DNA of 64,000 bases from Cephalotrichum gorgonifer. Its lineage: Eukaryota > Ascomycota > Sordariomycetes > Microascales > Microascaceae. The notes below the pieces were generated by a model. That model made no database searches. It was given only the letters and a program-made list of their open reading frames with translations, and was not told the origin of the DNA. The stretch spans positions 576,907 through 640,906 of the forward strand of contig ONZQ02000012.1 of assembly GCA_900312665.1 (NCBI GenBank). Direction: 5' to 3'. Each line of letters starts with the position of its first letter. Within the stretch, counting starts at the first letter, position 1. The position numbers were made by a program, and so were the translations under genes. Below are positions 11,333-23,847 of the stretch, one piece after another.

Positions 11333-12331
11333 ATGACTTCCTCCACAATGCCAGACAAAGGAAAATATAGAGCAGTGCCTTTGCCTCTACATGAAAATGA
11401 GAATGTAGGTTTGCTTGCTCCTGGACCATAGATTGGACTACTGACTTAATATAATGTCCTGCCACATAGGTTAAGAGGAAATTCATTGATTTTATAAGGG
11501 CTTATGAGACCCTTGGCAAATTCAAGAACGAAGTCATCAAAGCTATGGATCCAAGCCAACAGGTCCTGGGGAAGAAGGTGGAAGGCAATGCACAAATTCG
11601 GAGGTCTCCTTCTGAAGGCTTTTCAAACTACGATTATTCTTGCCGATGCCAGCATTGAGTTCATGGAAGGAGAAGATAAGCACTTATCAACACAAAAGGA
11701 GTATTTCAAAAGTGAACAGAAATCCCTTGATCGTGGGCCCCACGAGAAAACCCAACAGGGGAGAGCTTTGTTACAAGAACGTCAGCGTTTCACTAATCAC
11801 ACGATGAACTGTATTCGAAGTTGGCAGGATTTCACAAAGGGGCTTCCGGTTACACATAAGGAAAGCAAAGATTACGCGTCCATAGCCTTGGACCAAGTGG
11901 AAGGGTGGATAAAGTGGGTGAATCCCATCAGGACCGACCTCGAGTGGTCAAAGGGGATCCAGGATGTCTTAGAAAGGGGTGTGTTGGAAGGAGATAACGC
12001 AGACCCAGACGACAAATGGTTGTTCCAGCGGATGGCAACGAGTCTAGAATACTGGACTCTGGAATTCACCATGGTGCCGAGGAAGGGGGCGCGGGTGGAG
12101 CTAGAGAGCCTGGGCATTTTCAGCGACGCGAAGGCTTTCTTACCCCCCCCAGAAGGGGCTGAGTTATTAGTACCCTTTCTGGGAGGGGAATACTCACAAG
12201 AAGAGGCTACTACAGAAGAAGCTTCCGCAGAAGAGGCTTCCGCAGAAGAGGCTTCCCCGGAGGAGCCTTCCGCAGAAGAGGATGTGTCACCTTCCCCAGA
12301 ACAGGAGGTGTCACCCTCCCCAGAATATTAA
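11333..12331 (+). CDS. Orphan protein with Glu/Ala/Ser repeat tail
   Basis: Unrecognised; probably intracellular because there is no signal peptide or membrane segment. Best model: exons 11333-11404, 11470-11603 and 11653-12331 (294 aa), with phases matching. The first intron (GTAGGT...CACATAG) is convincing. The second (49 bp, donor GTCTCC) is weaker but is needed to join two frames. Residues 25-200 are charged, helix-prone and Trp-containing. The tail is a run of EEASA-type pentapeptides encoded by a 15-bp tandem repeat, followed by SPSPEQEVSPSPEY. The body is vaguely like helical fungal N-terminal domains, but no family can be claimed. Confidence 0.7.
12199..12288 (+). repeat. 15-bp intragenic tandem repeat
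   Basis: Six imperfect 15-bp units of the type AGAAGAGGCTTCCGC, in frame, encoding EEA(S/T)A-like pentapeptides at the protein's acidic tail. Copy number may vary between strains. Confidence 0.9.
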
Positions 12332-13716
12332 AATTGACCTCCATGATATCTAGGGTGGGTCCACATTGAAATACTTAGTCTGGGGTATATAGGAAATATC
12401 AACCAATATTTTCAGAGGTCTAACACACCTTGTCACCAACTGTAGTTGACCAAGGGTTAAGGAAAGGGATAATTTATTTTGAGTTCATCGTTCACATTTG
12501 TATTTCTGCCAAATGAAGCCACAAACCTACTCGTGTTCCTGCAATATCGACACATTAATCCCATTTGAGCCTTGCAGCACATCCCGTATTCGTTATCTCG
12601 GCCAAGTGGTGAGAGGGGGCAGCTGGTAAGTCAGCAGAGTGTGCATGCTTTTGAAAATATTGGCTGCGGTTCCAAATGATAAGTAGGTATTAATTATACT
12701 GCATAACTTTTTTTTTGCAAAGGAAAAAGATGCTAATAAATCGCCTGTCTTAATGGGTGATAGGTTCATTGGGGGGTCAATGGTCATGGTCATACCGCCG
12801 AGACCACTGAAGAGGAAAGAGTGGTGATCAGAGCATCTATAGCCAAATATGACAGGTATACACGTTCAAACTGTAGTACAAGTCAACAAAATAACCAAGG
12901 AAACCCTTTTTCTTAGCTTTAACAACTCCTGCAAACCTAAACAGAACGAACATACTTGGAATAGAGTCACGCGGGCACACCTCATCAACGTCAACATTAA
13001 TCCCGCCATCGGATCAAAACCACGTATACTCTCTCATTCCCTCTCTATCCTAAGGATATGCAAGTTCTTCTGTTTAAGTCTGCCTGCTAGTGTGCTGGCC
13101 GGCCAGCCTTGGTGAATACCCCCAGAATTAATTTCACAAAGCTGACCCGAACCTTTTTGCCAAACTTGGCAATACGATCTGCTACCTTCAACCCGATTCC
13201 AAACTCTGCCAATGAACATCATGCATGACAAAATCCCTACTAAAGCTACTTGAGCTGAGGACGTGGTATATTGGTGTATCTTGGATCTGGTATACCGAGG
13301 AAAGCAGGTCCAACATGCCCGGTGCACATTGAGCAAGGCCATTGACCGACCAGCTACTGACGCTCATTACTGTCCACCTCAAATATAATCGGAAAGAACA
13401 GCGGTAGTATTAGCGGTGCGAAAACCCCCTCTGCTATGGCAAATGCATTCCAGAGGGCAAGAAAGAGAGAGAACTTTATTGAGCCCGGTGGCGTTGATAC
13501 CTAGGGACAAACTAGCAAGGCGGAAAGGCGGTGAGGCACTGGGTCCACCCAGACAGAAAAAAAATACCAACGAAACAAACGCTATAAAATCATATTGTTA
13601 ATGGGTAGGATGGTGGCGGAATATCTGCCAAGGCGGATTCAAATCCCATTAAAAGGGAAGACAAGGTGGGTTGGTTGGTTCGTGTGGTTCGGTTGGGTAG
13701 CAAAACTAGAAACGTA
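12332..13716. other. Intergenic, no gene seen
   Basis: Only short open frames on both strands, without motifs. A T-run at about 12710-12717 is the only notable sequence. Confidence 0.5.
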
Positions 13717-13803
13717 GGGCCACTCCGAGGTTCGAACTCGGGACCTCCTGCAGGTTGCCATTGATGGCCCAAAGCAGGAATCGTACCACTAGACCAAGTG
13801 GCC
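13717..13803 (-). tRNA. tRNA-Pro(UGG) with intron
   Basis: Read on the minus strand, GGCCACT (5') pairs with AGTGGCC (3') as acceptor stem, followed by discriminator C. The D-arm contains TTGGTCTAGTGGTA and the T-arm GGTTCGAA-type box is intact. The anticodon stem CCTGC/GCAGG encloses TGG. About a dozen bases after the anticodon form a typical nuclear tRNA intron at position 37/38. A TTTT run lies downstream on the same strand as a Pol III terminator. Confidence 0.9.
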
Positions 13804-14585
13804 ACTTGCTATTAACCAAGGCGGCGCGGGCTTCGGAATTTGAATGGTTGGGACCTGGTGGCGGCCGTCCCACTGGTACGCGGGTTTTGTGGAAACAGCA
13901 GCCAGCCAATGCTCTCAGATCTGGGGCTCGAAACCTGCATCTTCTAAACCTCGCCGGTTCATAAGTGGAATTTTTACTAAAGACGTCAGCACCAGAAAGG
14001 TGGGGATTGAGATGCGCCTTTGTGGAGAGAAGGGGAGCCTCCGATGTCTCCCAAGTCATCGGGCAGGAATCAAGTTCTGGGGCCTGTGGAGCGGCTTCTT
14101 CCAGCACCTGAAGTCGCGAAACATCGATAATGGTGATTACGCATGTTGAGACCACCAAAAATACATAGTTCGCTTAAATAATTGTAGAAAAAGGACTATT
14201 ATTCTCATCCGTCGTTGACATGCTCGTCCGTCTTTGTCTGTCTGTTCGCTTGCTTGTCGTCAGCCGACGTTACTCCACAGTCTCGGTGCCTGAGGCAAGA
14301 ATACGTGTTGGCCTGCCAGCGTTATCACTTATCGGGAAGTATGCCGTCATTTGTCAGGGACCAGGCACAGGCATGCAGGCACCAGCCTTCCGCCTCGCCC
14401 CACCACGGTCCCACCTGAGAAGCGATGGATGACCAATTACCCGCCTGGGGTCACACGCCTGTTTCAACCATCCGCTCAACAACCGAACGCCACCAGTCAC
14501 ACCGAAGTACTTTATCGCGAGCTTTCCCCCCCTCCTCCTCATCTTTATCCTCTTCTCCTATCACACATCGCTTTTCATCGACAAA
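13804..14585. other. Intergenic upstream of aminopeptidase
   Basis: No supported gene. A CT-rich stretch at 14523-14580 just before the ATG at 14586 is a typical fungal core promoter or 5' leader. Confidence 0.5.
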
Positions 14586-16267
14586 ATGAAACTTCTCCCT
14601 CTTGCTGGCTATGCCGGGCTCGCCGCCGCGGCGGCCTACGACTCGCAGATCCCCCTCCATGGTGAGCCCGGTCATGCTGCTCCTGCTGGCACTTCAGCCA
14701 AGGGAAAGATTGTCGACTCGAAGGAGCTTCAAGACACAATTAGGCCCGAGAACCTGATGGAAAGGGCGAGGAAGCTGTACGCGATTGCGAAACTATCGGA
14801 GGATGAGCACAATCACCCCACGAGGGTCATCGGTAGTGCGGGTAAGTGACTCACCCCCCGTACTCGGCCATCTCCGAGACCAACCCCCCCCCGCGTCGCA
14901 TTGGCTCACCTTTGGTCCCAGGGCACAACGGAACACTAGCGTATATCCACGCCGTCTTGGCCGAGCTCGGCGACTACTACACCGTCTCCTCGCAGCCCTT
15001 CCCCGCCGTCTCGGGCGGCATCTACGAGTCCCGTCTCGTCATCGGTCAAGAGGTTCCCGCGTCCGCAACCCCCATGGGCCTTACCCCGCCTACTAAGGGT
15101 AGGGAGCCCGTCTTCGGCAAGTTCTCCCTCGTGGCCAACAACGGGTGCCAGGCCTCCGACTTCCCCCATGCCGTTGAGGGCTCCATCGCCCTCATCCGCC
15201 GTGGCGAGTGTCCCTTTGGCGACAAGTCGGCGCTAGCGGGCAAAGCTGGCGCCATCGCAGCCGTAATTTACAACAACGAGCCCGGCTCCATGAGCGGAAC
15301 CCTGGGGACACCTCAGCCTGATCATGTCGCGACGTTTGGACTTTCTAAGGAGGAGGCTGAGCCGTACGTGGCTGAGCTCGAGCAGGGGAAACATCTCGAC
15401 GGCATCGCGTACATCGACTCGGTCGTGAACACCATTACCACGAACAACGTCCTCGCGCAGACGAAGGGCGGCGACCCGGAGAACTGCGTCATGCTAGGTG
15501 GCCACAGCGACAGTGTGGGCGAGGGCCCCGGCATCAACGACGACGGCTCGGGGACCATCTCCCTCCTCGAGGTCGCGACGCAGCTTGCCAAGTTCGAGGT
15601 GAACAACTGCGTCCGATTCGCGTGGTGGTCTGCGGAGGAGGAGGGCCTTCTCGGCTCGGACTATTACGTGGCTCAGCTCCCGGCGGAGGAGAACCTCAAG
15701 ATTCGGCTGTTCATGGACTACGACATGATGGCGAGCCCCAACTTTGCGTACCAGATTTACAACGCGACCAATGCGGTAAACCCGGTGGGGTCCGAGGAAC
15801 TGCGAGACCTTTACGTGAACTGGTATGAGGAACAGGGGCTAAACTATACGTTTATCCCCTTTGATGGGCGCAGCGATTACGATGGGTTCATCAGGAATGG
15901 GATCCCCGGAGGTGGGATTGCCACTGGGGCCGAGGGTGTCAAGACGGATGAGGAGGTTGGTCTATTTGGGGGCAAGGCGGGAGACTGGTATGATCCTTGC
16001 TATCATCAGCTCTGCGATGATCTTGGGAACGTCAACATGACTGCTTGGGAAGTCAACACCAAGGTGAGTGGACACGGCAGATCCCTTCAACCCCATTATT
16101 CCTAGGAAAGCTAACATGGGGGATATTTCTAGCTCATCGCGCACTCCGTCGCCACCTATGCCAAGTCCTTCGACGGGTTCCCAACGAGGACGCCCTCCGA
16201 GGTGTCCATGCTCAGCGAGAGCAGGGCCTACACGCCCAAGTACCATGGTAACCGACTCGTAATGTAG
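14586..16267 (+). CDS. Secreted M28 aminopeptidase (Lap2/aminopeptidase Y type)
   Basis: Zinc exopeptidase that removes N-terminal residues from peptides outside the cell. Exons 14586-14841, 14922-16063 and 16133-16267 (510 aa), with GTAAGT and GTGAGT donors and phases matching. The signal peptide MKLLPLAGYAGLAAAAA is followed by a propeptide. A protease-associated (PA) domain covers about residues 130-230 (GSIALIRRGECPFGDK). The M28 domain shows the metal ligands in order: GGHSDSV, NDDGSGT, AWWSAEEEGLLGS (catalytic Glu and ligand Glu), FMDYDMM and DPCYHQLCDD. Length and layout match Aspergillus leucine aminopeptidase 2. Together with the aspartic protease at 28940 it suggests extracellular protein digestion. 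Confidence 0.94.
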
Positions 16268-16666
16268 ACAGTTCCTGCATGGGCTCGCATCACCCACTAT
16301 ATTTTGTATTGCATTTTCATTTAGTTCGAACAGCATGGAATATCAAGAATTGTTCTAACGCACGTACGCGATAATCATATTGTGCTGGGACTGGTGAACG
16401 TGTCTAAAGCCGCAGGGATTCATCTTCCAACTAATCCGGGGATAATACAAGCCCGTATCGGTTCTCGTAGCCAGTAGACCCGTCGACCCTCCAGGACTGG
16501 GAAACAATAAGCAATCTCCGCCGTCTTTCTTCTGGTTTCCAGAACAAGACATCATACAGCTGCGTCAAAAACATCGAGAAAAATTAATCACAAATGTCAA
16601 CGTCATTTAAATCCTGACACAGTAACCAGGCGGGCAGCCATGATACTGATTACCTACCCCCATTGG
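16268..16666. other. Convergent intergenic spacer
   Basis: About 400 bases between two genes that converge. It carries both 3' ends and no other feature was seen. Confidence 0.5.
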
Positions 16667-17272
16667 TCATCGGATGGGCCCCACCTCCCGTTTCGTCAAC
16701 GACCGTCCACGGGTACGACTAAGAGGAACCAGACGGATACCCGACCTGCCATCATCCGAATCCGACGCCAGAGACCCGAGGTCATCTTCAGCCGCCTGCA
16801 TCTCGTCCTTCAGATTCTTGTTGGATTCCGGGACCAATTTCCTGGCCCAGCTCGGAGATTTGAGCTGGTCACTGTGTCGCCAATTCCCGTCCTTCGTGAA
16901 GGGGTTGTATTGCTGGCTCGGATCAGCAGGGCTTCGAAGCGGCTTGGCGCTCCGCAGGTCTTCGATGGACGGCGCCTGTCGAGATGAGGATGCGCCGGGC
17001 CCGCCGTCCTCCGCGATGGTGGGGAGGTATCTAGTCGCACGCTTGATGCCCTCGTATTCGGCGAGGGCACGCTCGGTCTCCTTTAGGCGCTGGAAGTTGA
17101 CGCAGAGGAATATTAGGAGGACGACAATGATGAATCCGAGCAGAGAGGCGACGGTTATGAGCTCAGCGTAGCCGTCTGAGCCATGTTGGGCGCGAGCGGC
17201 AATGGGGCGGATCGGGAGGATGGTGAAGTCGTATCGAGGGGGGTGGGGTTTCGTGGGCAGGGTTGGAGTCAT
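16667..17272 (-). CDS. Single-pass membrane protein, unknown function
   Basis: A 201-residue, single-exon frame. One strong membrane segment lies at about residues 37-60 (ELITVASLLGFIIVVLLIFLC). It is preceded by a short Pro-rich N-terminus and followed by a helix-prone stretch (NFQRLKETERALAEYEGIKR), then a polar, Ser/Asp-rich tail with SLASDSDDG. No signal peptide or known domain. The hydrophobic core and the charged helix after it argue for a real gene. Topology and role cannot be set. Confidence 0.7.
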   Translation of the reverse strand: MTPTLPTKPHPPRYDFTILPIRPIAARAQHGSDGYAELITVASLLGFIIVVLLIFLCVNFQRLKETERALAEYEGIKRATRYLPTIAEDGGPGASSSRQAPSIEDLRSAKPLRSPADPSQQYNPFTKDGNWRHSDQLKSPSWARKLVPESNKNLKDEMQAAEDDLGSLASDSDDGRSGIRLVPLSRTRGRSLTKREVGPIR

Positions 17273-20200
17273 TATGTCACTGAAATCCCCGCAAGGGAGG
17301 TGGGTGACTGAGGGTTTCCGTGATCTTGGGTATGCTCGTGGGAACGAAGGTGGTGATAAAGTGAAACTTTGAACCGCAGGATGTATGGAGAGACAGAAAA
17401 TATATACCTAGCTTAGTCCCCATAATATCCCCATCACCAGGAAATCCAATTCATTGTTCTTCTGGGAAAGGAGGACTGGTGTGTGAGAAGCTACTCGTGC
17501 GGCCTTTGGTGGCTGGAGCGAACAAAGGGCCCTGTGTTAGCTGTGGCGCTGGAACAAACAGCTCGATACACTCCAGTACTACGGCCTTTCATGACTGGAT
17601 CGTTTGGTCGGCAAGAATACCCGTGGCTAATGGAATTAACGAATTATGTGGACAATATAAATACGCGTTGTAGTTGCGAAGTCGACTGGACGCGGCCTGA
17701 TGCTTGGGGAGAGCTTCGGTTGCTCTGTCGTAGTATTAGGGCGCTTCAGACGCTGATGAGACCCAACATTACGCGCCATTCGAGGGTTAACAACGTGATC
17801 GGCTGGATGGTTCGGAATTCTAAGATACATACAGTCCTACCAGATTTATTGCTCAATCTAAAGCCCCTCCCTCCCCGCCTTTCACCTTTCCAAAATAAAA
17901 CCGCGTCACGAAGGTTGACTCGTAAATATCCTTAACCTCAAGAGGATTGTCGAGGTCTCTGGGTATGTACTCCGTTAGCTACAGCCTTCAGCGTCGAGTC
18001 AGAGGCTGAACGAAAACACTGACAAGTGGCACGGCACCTCAGGTTACATTCGGCTTCGAAACAAGCCTAGGGCCGGTAGAACTTGGTAACCATGCTGCCG
18101 CTAGGGACCCTTGTCACATCCCCGATAAACTAACGCACGCTATTCTGTGGCCCAACCGGCGAGACATGGTACTTCCGTCTTCCAAGCTCGACTCAAAACC
18201 GGTGCGGGGTGACTGGCGCTTGTTTCAGAGAAGAAGGTTCGGCGGCATGCGTATCCTCTGTAGTATTCTTTAACTGGGTACCCGCGAAGCATAACTTCTT
18301 TTTATTATTTTTTTTTCGAACTTTGTGCATGCAGCATCCGGCGGGCGTCCTGCCCATGTCACAGGTCTACCCTACATCCCAACATCTAGGCTTGTAGCTA
18401 CTTCCCAGCCCCCCTTCCTCATTCCGCTCTGACCTCTACACTAATACCTCTAACATTATGTTCACCTCCTCCGCTCGCTCTGGGAGCCCCTCCCCCCCCC
18501 TTCTCCCCCCCTTCTCCCCCCCTTCCTTCCGGGCGGCCCCCAAATCTTGGCATAACGTCCTACCTCCTTAGCTCAACCCCTTCCCTTCCTCGTCCTGAGG
18601 ACCACAGGCGTAGGCTTCGAAATCAAAGAGCTCGCTGAGTCGGACCATATACAGTTCCTGGTACTCTTGGTACCAGGTCTGCGGCAACTCGTCGACCGCT
18701 CTTTGTTTTCTCCAGTTAGACCCAAATGGGGGTAAAAAAGTAAGGGGATATACGGCCTCATCCGAGATATTGGAGGTGGCAGAACTTGCCTCCGTAGGGA
18801 GAGAGGGACACGGCGGGTAATCTTAGTCACTTACGGATCGCCCACGTTGGCATCAACGGACCAGCTATCATCGGGCGCGGGGTCCATGATTAACCGCCGA
18901 GTATCGGAAAAAAAATCAAACCTCGAGGAGAAGTGCTAGGAGGATGTCTTCAGCAAGAGTAGTATATCAAGACAAGAATAGAATTACATTGTCGAGGATG
19001 ACGCAGTGGACGGATACCCCCCTTTATACCTTGATTTTGGCAAGGCGAATGCTGCTTATACATTGTCTTTTAGCATGCGACCTCTTGTCTAGATACCCTT
19101 TCTGATCATGGATAGGGCCTCCCTCTCTCACTTGCTTTTTTATGCAAAGATCACAATGCAAGCTGTGTCTGCGTGAAAGGGCGTGGTTCGAGGTCCACCT
19201 TGGTTATTCTGTACCTGCAAGCCGCCGAAGATCTGACGTGTAATATTGGATCACGGAAACCTCCACCAGAAGGGACTGGTCTCTCGCTAAAGGAAGACTC
19301 GGTTTCGAAGCCCCAACCTGCCACTGCCGGACAGGTACATAAAAAGGAGAGGGTTAAGACTAACCTTACTGACACGACACGTAGTGGAAAACGAGGCGGG
19401 ACACTTGGAATATGTCCGAGCAGTTTTGTTGGGCCTCGTCATCTCGAATTCCTACGTGCTCTGCATGGTCAATTACAACCCCCCCCTCCCCTCTGTCCCT
19501 CTTCGCCCCTCCTTCCACCCGACGACTCGAAGAGCCGCTGTGTTGCACAAACCGTGACTTGGGTCATCAGGCAGACGTTCATGATACCCATCCGCTCGAT
19601 TCGGCCACTAGCCGTACCTGTAGTCACCCACAGCGCGTGGGTCGCGGTAAGCCACTTGTATTGATGGGCTGAGGTAGCGTGCTCGGACCCCTTCGGGACA
19701 ACGGATAGACAGCTGGATCGGGTCGGCTTTATTTCTCTTAGCCTAGGAGTCCAAGGTGTTCTCTGAGAGACTTCTCGAGCGTGATCAGCGCCCGGGGAAA
19801 TTAGCTTGCGGAGCGCGGAGTAAGACGGCACGCAATTGGCTGTGCGGGCTTTTACATACACCCGTCGCCCTCAATTCGCGAAGCGAGCTTAAAAGAAGCA
19901 ATGTGCGGTCAAGCAGAGCCGCAAGCAGTACGTAAACCAGTGATCACCTTCTTTTCTGGTGTCCTGCCATTTTTCAGCCGTCACATGGTCGCAGAGATAA
20001 ACACGCCCACCACTCAGTGCACAATGCGACTTCAGAACCAGTAATCCCGGGAGAGCGCAGACTTGAGTTCGGTCAGTTTTGCAGGGGGGTGTATGTGATA
20101 CCAGGTGTGACGGAAATTCAGCGGTGTACCTACCAGTTAGCTGACTGCTACCTTGGCTCGAGAGTACGTCGCAAGGCCTGGTCTTCATGTAAAGGGCTCG

Positions 20201-21560
20201 GTGTGTCCTGGTCATGGTAAGCTCTATACTTTCTTCCACATACTTTCTTCCATCCACCTCTCGGTGTTCCGACAGCGAAAACAGTGGCGGTCCATGGAGG
20301 GAGCCCAAGTATTAGCAGCACTGCGCCCGCCGGATGGGGATATGGGGGAGGTTGGGGGTGGGGGCCGTGTATGATGAATGGTTGATAGGTCTGGGCGAGA
20401 GAATTTACTTGCATTAATGCTTGCACAAGCCTGGTTTCACGGCGTTGTCAAGGTTCCTGCCTCTGCTTCGTCCCAAGCCTTCTCCCCCCTCGTCGAATAT
20501 GTCTCATCTTGTCACCTCTGGTTTCTTCCTGCAAGCCCGGATTCGGAAACCGAACGTTTGTTCTGGAAATCCAATTAATACTGGGGCCTCGGTTTAGTGG
20601 CCTGGTCGCTGGAGCCCTACACCCGCCTCTGTAACCACCCCCAGGACGACTGGAACGGTCGTTACTATCCTGCTGGGCTACATTCAAATGCTCATCGGAC
20701 ATGATACGTACCGCAGGAAAGACTTTCCTCTCAGGGATGAAGGAGGCCTCTTTTGTTAAGCCTTAGCCCACGTTTATCATGTGCGTGCGAGGCAGCCAAG
20801 TTTCACTCATGTCCTGCTCATGCAAGAAGATCCTACATCCGATCGGATGCATCCAGCCAGCTCTGACCTTTACATAATCGCTCGCCCCAAAAAGTCCCTG
20901 CAGGTTGCCTATCAGGACGCCACGAACCAATTTTCTGACAGTAAATTTTCGAAGCCAAGGCACCTTCACTTTCGCTGAGCTCGCATGGCCATGGAATATG
21001 AAGGACTATCTCTACGCTTGGGCCGCTTTCATGCCGTCATAGAAGTAGTTGTTCACATATGGCGAGACTGGCCCTACCACATGGTTCGGCCAACTCGTCA
21101 ATCGTAAGTTCAGGACTCCGTCGTTCTGCAGCTACATTCGTCCGTTTATGGGACAGCACACTCTGGAAGCCGGGCGGCTCCCGTGCCTCTTTTCAAGCAG
21201 ACACTGACACATCTCTTTCTCGAATTCTTGATCTGGGGGCTGGAAAGTATTGCGTACGTAATGCCTTTAAATATGCCAAGATATTTGGAGGGCGAGATAC
21301 TAATGCTGAGAGCAAGGATGAGGCTCGCCTCATCCGTCCTGGAAAGAAATGACTCCCACCGATCGCCGATCAAAAATACTATTATTAGTGATCCCCGAAT
21401 GGTAAATCTTACCTTTCTAAGCTCTTGATCCACAGTGGGATATTGGATATATGTCCGACCCTATTCATCCATACCGCCGGACTTGCATAAAGATGGAAGG
21501 AGAATATGGCCGAGCCGATGGCAATCCATAGCCTGTTTGCCCCGCCATAACTCTAATGCC
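17273..21560. other. Long gene-poor stretch
   Basis: More than 4 kb without a convincing gene on either strand; the open frames are short and mutually overlapping. Notable sequences are a pyrimidine tract of C runs broken by TTCT at 18487-18530 and a perfect 8-bp hairpin at 18657-18677 (CCTGGTAC and its inverse, 5-base loop). I see no transposon ends or RNA genes. Confidence 0.45.
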
Positions 21561-21973
21561 TTTAGCCGGCCCTTAATCCAGCACGACAAATCATGGAACG
21601 GGGGCACAATTTACCGGCATATATTTGCCCAGGCGGGTGTAATATAGGACGACTCCAAATACGCCCCTGTCCCTGTTATCCCCCTCACTTGCCCCGTTCT
21701 TCCTCCGCATATTACCCCGCCGACTCCACACCGTTCTCCATATTAGTTCCCCTGGCGGCCCAACCATACGCGGCGTCGAATTTGAAGATAGATTCCGCAC
21801 CAATTGGCTGGGTCCGTATATCATCCCCCTGTTCTCCGTTCCTGCGGAAAGACGGGAGATGGCTCAATTCGTACCGACCCGGACTCATCCCTGGGAAGGA
21901 GATTGTGGGTTTAAAGTGGGGTCCATTCACCGGGTTAAACGATGGGGTGGTGCATAGCCCGGACAATATAAAT
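21561..21973 (+). promoter_or_regulatory. Xylanase promoter motifs (XYR1/XlnR, CreA, TATA)
   Basis: Upstream of the GH10 ATG at 22104: TTTAGCC at 21561-21567 (inverse of GGCTAAA), GGTTAAA at 21933-21939 (GGNTAAA), GTGGGG at 21916-21921 (SYGGRG, CreA type), CCAAT at 21800-21804 and TATAAAT at 21967-21973. Known fungal xylanase genes are induced through the first type and repressed through the CreA type. Short motifs occur by chance, so function is inferred. Confidence 0.5.
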
Positions 21974-22103
21974 CCCACTGCGCCGGCTCCAACTTTCCTC
22001 GCCCGACTGGTCTCTACTTCTTTCTATCCCCTCCTCCACTCTCCGTACCTCTCGTTTTGTGAAGCAGAAGCCCGCATACTCGGCGACGTCTACTCTCTCA
22101 ACA

Positions 22104-23847
22104 ATGCAGTATCGTATCGCATCGGCCCTGGCCGCCCTCGCGGGTGTCGCCATGGGCTCCCCCACCATGATGGCGTGAGTACATTCCCGATTAACACCAC
22201 ACGCTCTCCACTACCCAAACTCCCCCCACTAACATCCCACCCTAGAAACCCCCTCATCACTCGCCAGGTCACTGGCCTCCAGGCTGCCATGGTCGCCGCC
22301 GGAAAGGAGTACTTCGGAACCTGCCTCACCGTCCGCGGCGACACCACCGAGGAGAACATCATCCGCAGCGAGTTCGGCTCTATCACGCCCGAGAACGCCA
22401 TGAAGTGGGAGGCCGTCCAGCCGAACCGGGGCCAGTTCTCCTGGGGCGGCGCGGACCAGCACGCCAACTGGGCCGTTCAGAACGGGAAGGAGTTGCGGTG
22501 CCATACGCTCGTGTGGTACTCGCAGCTGCCGCAATGGGTCAACGGCATCAACAACAACGAGACGCTATACCAGGTCATGGAGACCCATATCAACACTGTC
22601 ATGGGGAGGTACAAGGGAAAGTGCACTCACTGGGATGTCGTCAACGAGGGTAAGAAGCAGGGGGAGCGTCGTGGCGTGATGGCCTTGCAGCAGGTGGTAG
22701 TTCGGGACATGCTGACGCGCTAGTTTAGCCCTTAACGAGGACGGTACCTACCGAGACAACGTATTCCTGCGGGTGATGGGCGAGAGCTACCTCCCTATTT
22801 CCTTCCGGATGGCTGCGGCTGCGGACCCCGAGACGAAGCTCTATTACAACGATTACAACCTGGCCTTCGGCGAGGCTAAGGCGTAAGTACTTCCACCAAC
22901 TCCTGTTGTGCCTGGGGGTTCCCCTGCCTACAAGGAAGACTCGGTTTGCTAACTAGAAATTTGCCATTTCTCTAGTGAGGGCGCCGTCAAGATCGTCAAG
23001 GTACGCTACACACACTCCGACACCAAAGAGTTCCGCCTCCGGTTTCGACGTACATACTGACTTAACACCCCCAGCTTGTCCAATCCTGGGGTATCAAGAT
23101 CGATGGCGTCGGCCTGCAGGGCCACATGGTCACAGAGTCCACCCCCACCCAGGATGTCCCCACGCCCTCGCGGGAGGTCCTCGCCAACACCCTTCGCATG
23201 TTCACGGACCTCGGCGTCGACGTCGCCTACACCGAGGTGGACATCCGCATGAACACGCCGTCGAACGCGCAGAAGCTTGAGGAGCACGCCGCTGCGTTTG
23301 CCCGTATGATGGGCGCCTGCATGGATGTTGAGAGTGAGTTTCTTCTGCCTCCAATTGCCTTGAAGATTGAGGAGCTAACGGTGTTGCAGGATGTGTTGGG
23401 TTCACTGTCTGGGTTAGTACTCGTCTTAACAAGCGCGAGTTGTGGTTCCGGTCCAACTCGCCGACCTGGCCTCGTGTGGTCCCTCCCACATGAGGTGCTT
23501 CCTACACAACGTTTCGTGCTAACAGTATGTAGGGTATTTCGGATAGGACTAGCTGGGTTCCTGGAACCTTCCAAGGGTAAGTCGCCTCACTCCACCCCCC
23601 CCCCCCCTTCTCCCATTCCAGGGCGCAAACAGGAATCGCCATACTTGGAAAGATGCAGAAGCTAACCCGAAACAGCGAGGGTGATGCGCTCCTCTGGGAC
23701 AACAACTATCAGAAGAAACCCGCTTACCAGGCCACTCTCGATGCCATTACGAGCTACAAGCCGCCGGTGGAGGAGCCCGTCGAGGAGACCCCCGAGGAGC
23801 CCGTCGAGCCCGCCGAGCCTGAGGAGCCCGTTGAGCCTGAGGAGTGA
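22104..23847 (+). CDS. GH10 endo-1,4-beta-xylanase
   Basis: Secreted endo-xylanase cutting beta-1,4-xylan. Eight exons with matching phases: 22104-22174, 22246-22649, 22729-22882, 22976-23000, 23075-23333, 23390-23412, 23533-23576 and 23676-23847 (383 aa). Two exons are only 25 and 23 bases. Signal peptide MQYRIASALAALAGVAMGSP. GH10 signatures: ENAMKWE, CHTLVWYSQLPQW, WDVVNEALNEDG with the acid/base Glu, and YTEVDIRM with the nucleophile Glu. GFTVWGISDRTSWVPG closes the barrel. The C-terminus after residue 350 is a Glu/Pro repeat (EEPVEETPEEPVEP) with no carbohydrate-binding module, as if a linker had lost its partner domain. Family assignment is certain. Confidence 0.96.

Noticed and set aside
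13590..14158. Overlapping open frames on both strands
   Set aside because: They run through the tRNA-Pro gene and have no motif.
16674..17171. Plus-strand 165-residue frame
   Set aside because: Antisense shadow of the single-pass membrane protein gene.
933..17272. Secondary-metabolite gene cluster around tyrosinase and dioxygenase
   Set aside because: No polyketide synthase, peptide synthetase, terpene cyclase, P450 or cluster regulator is present nearby.
19178..19200. GGTTCGAGGTCC-like B-box on the plus strand
   Set aside because: Lacks an A-box and a cloverleaf; chance match.
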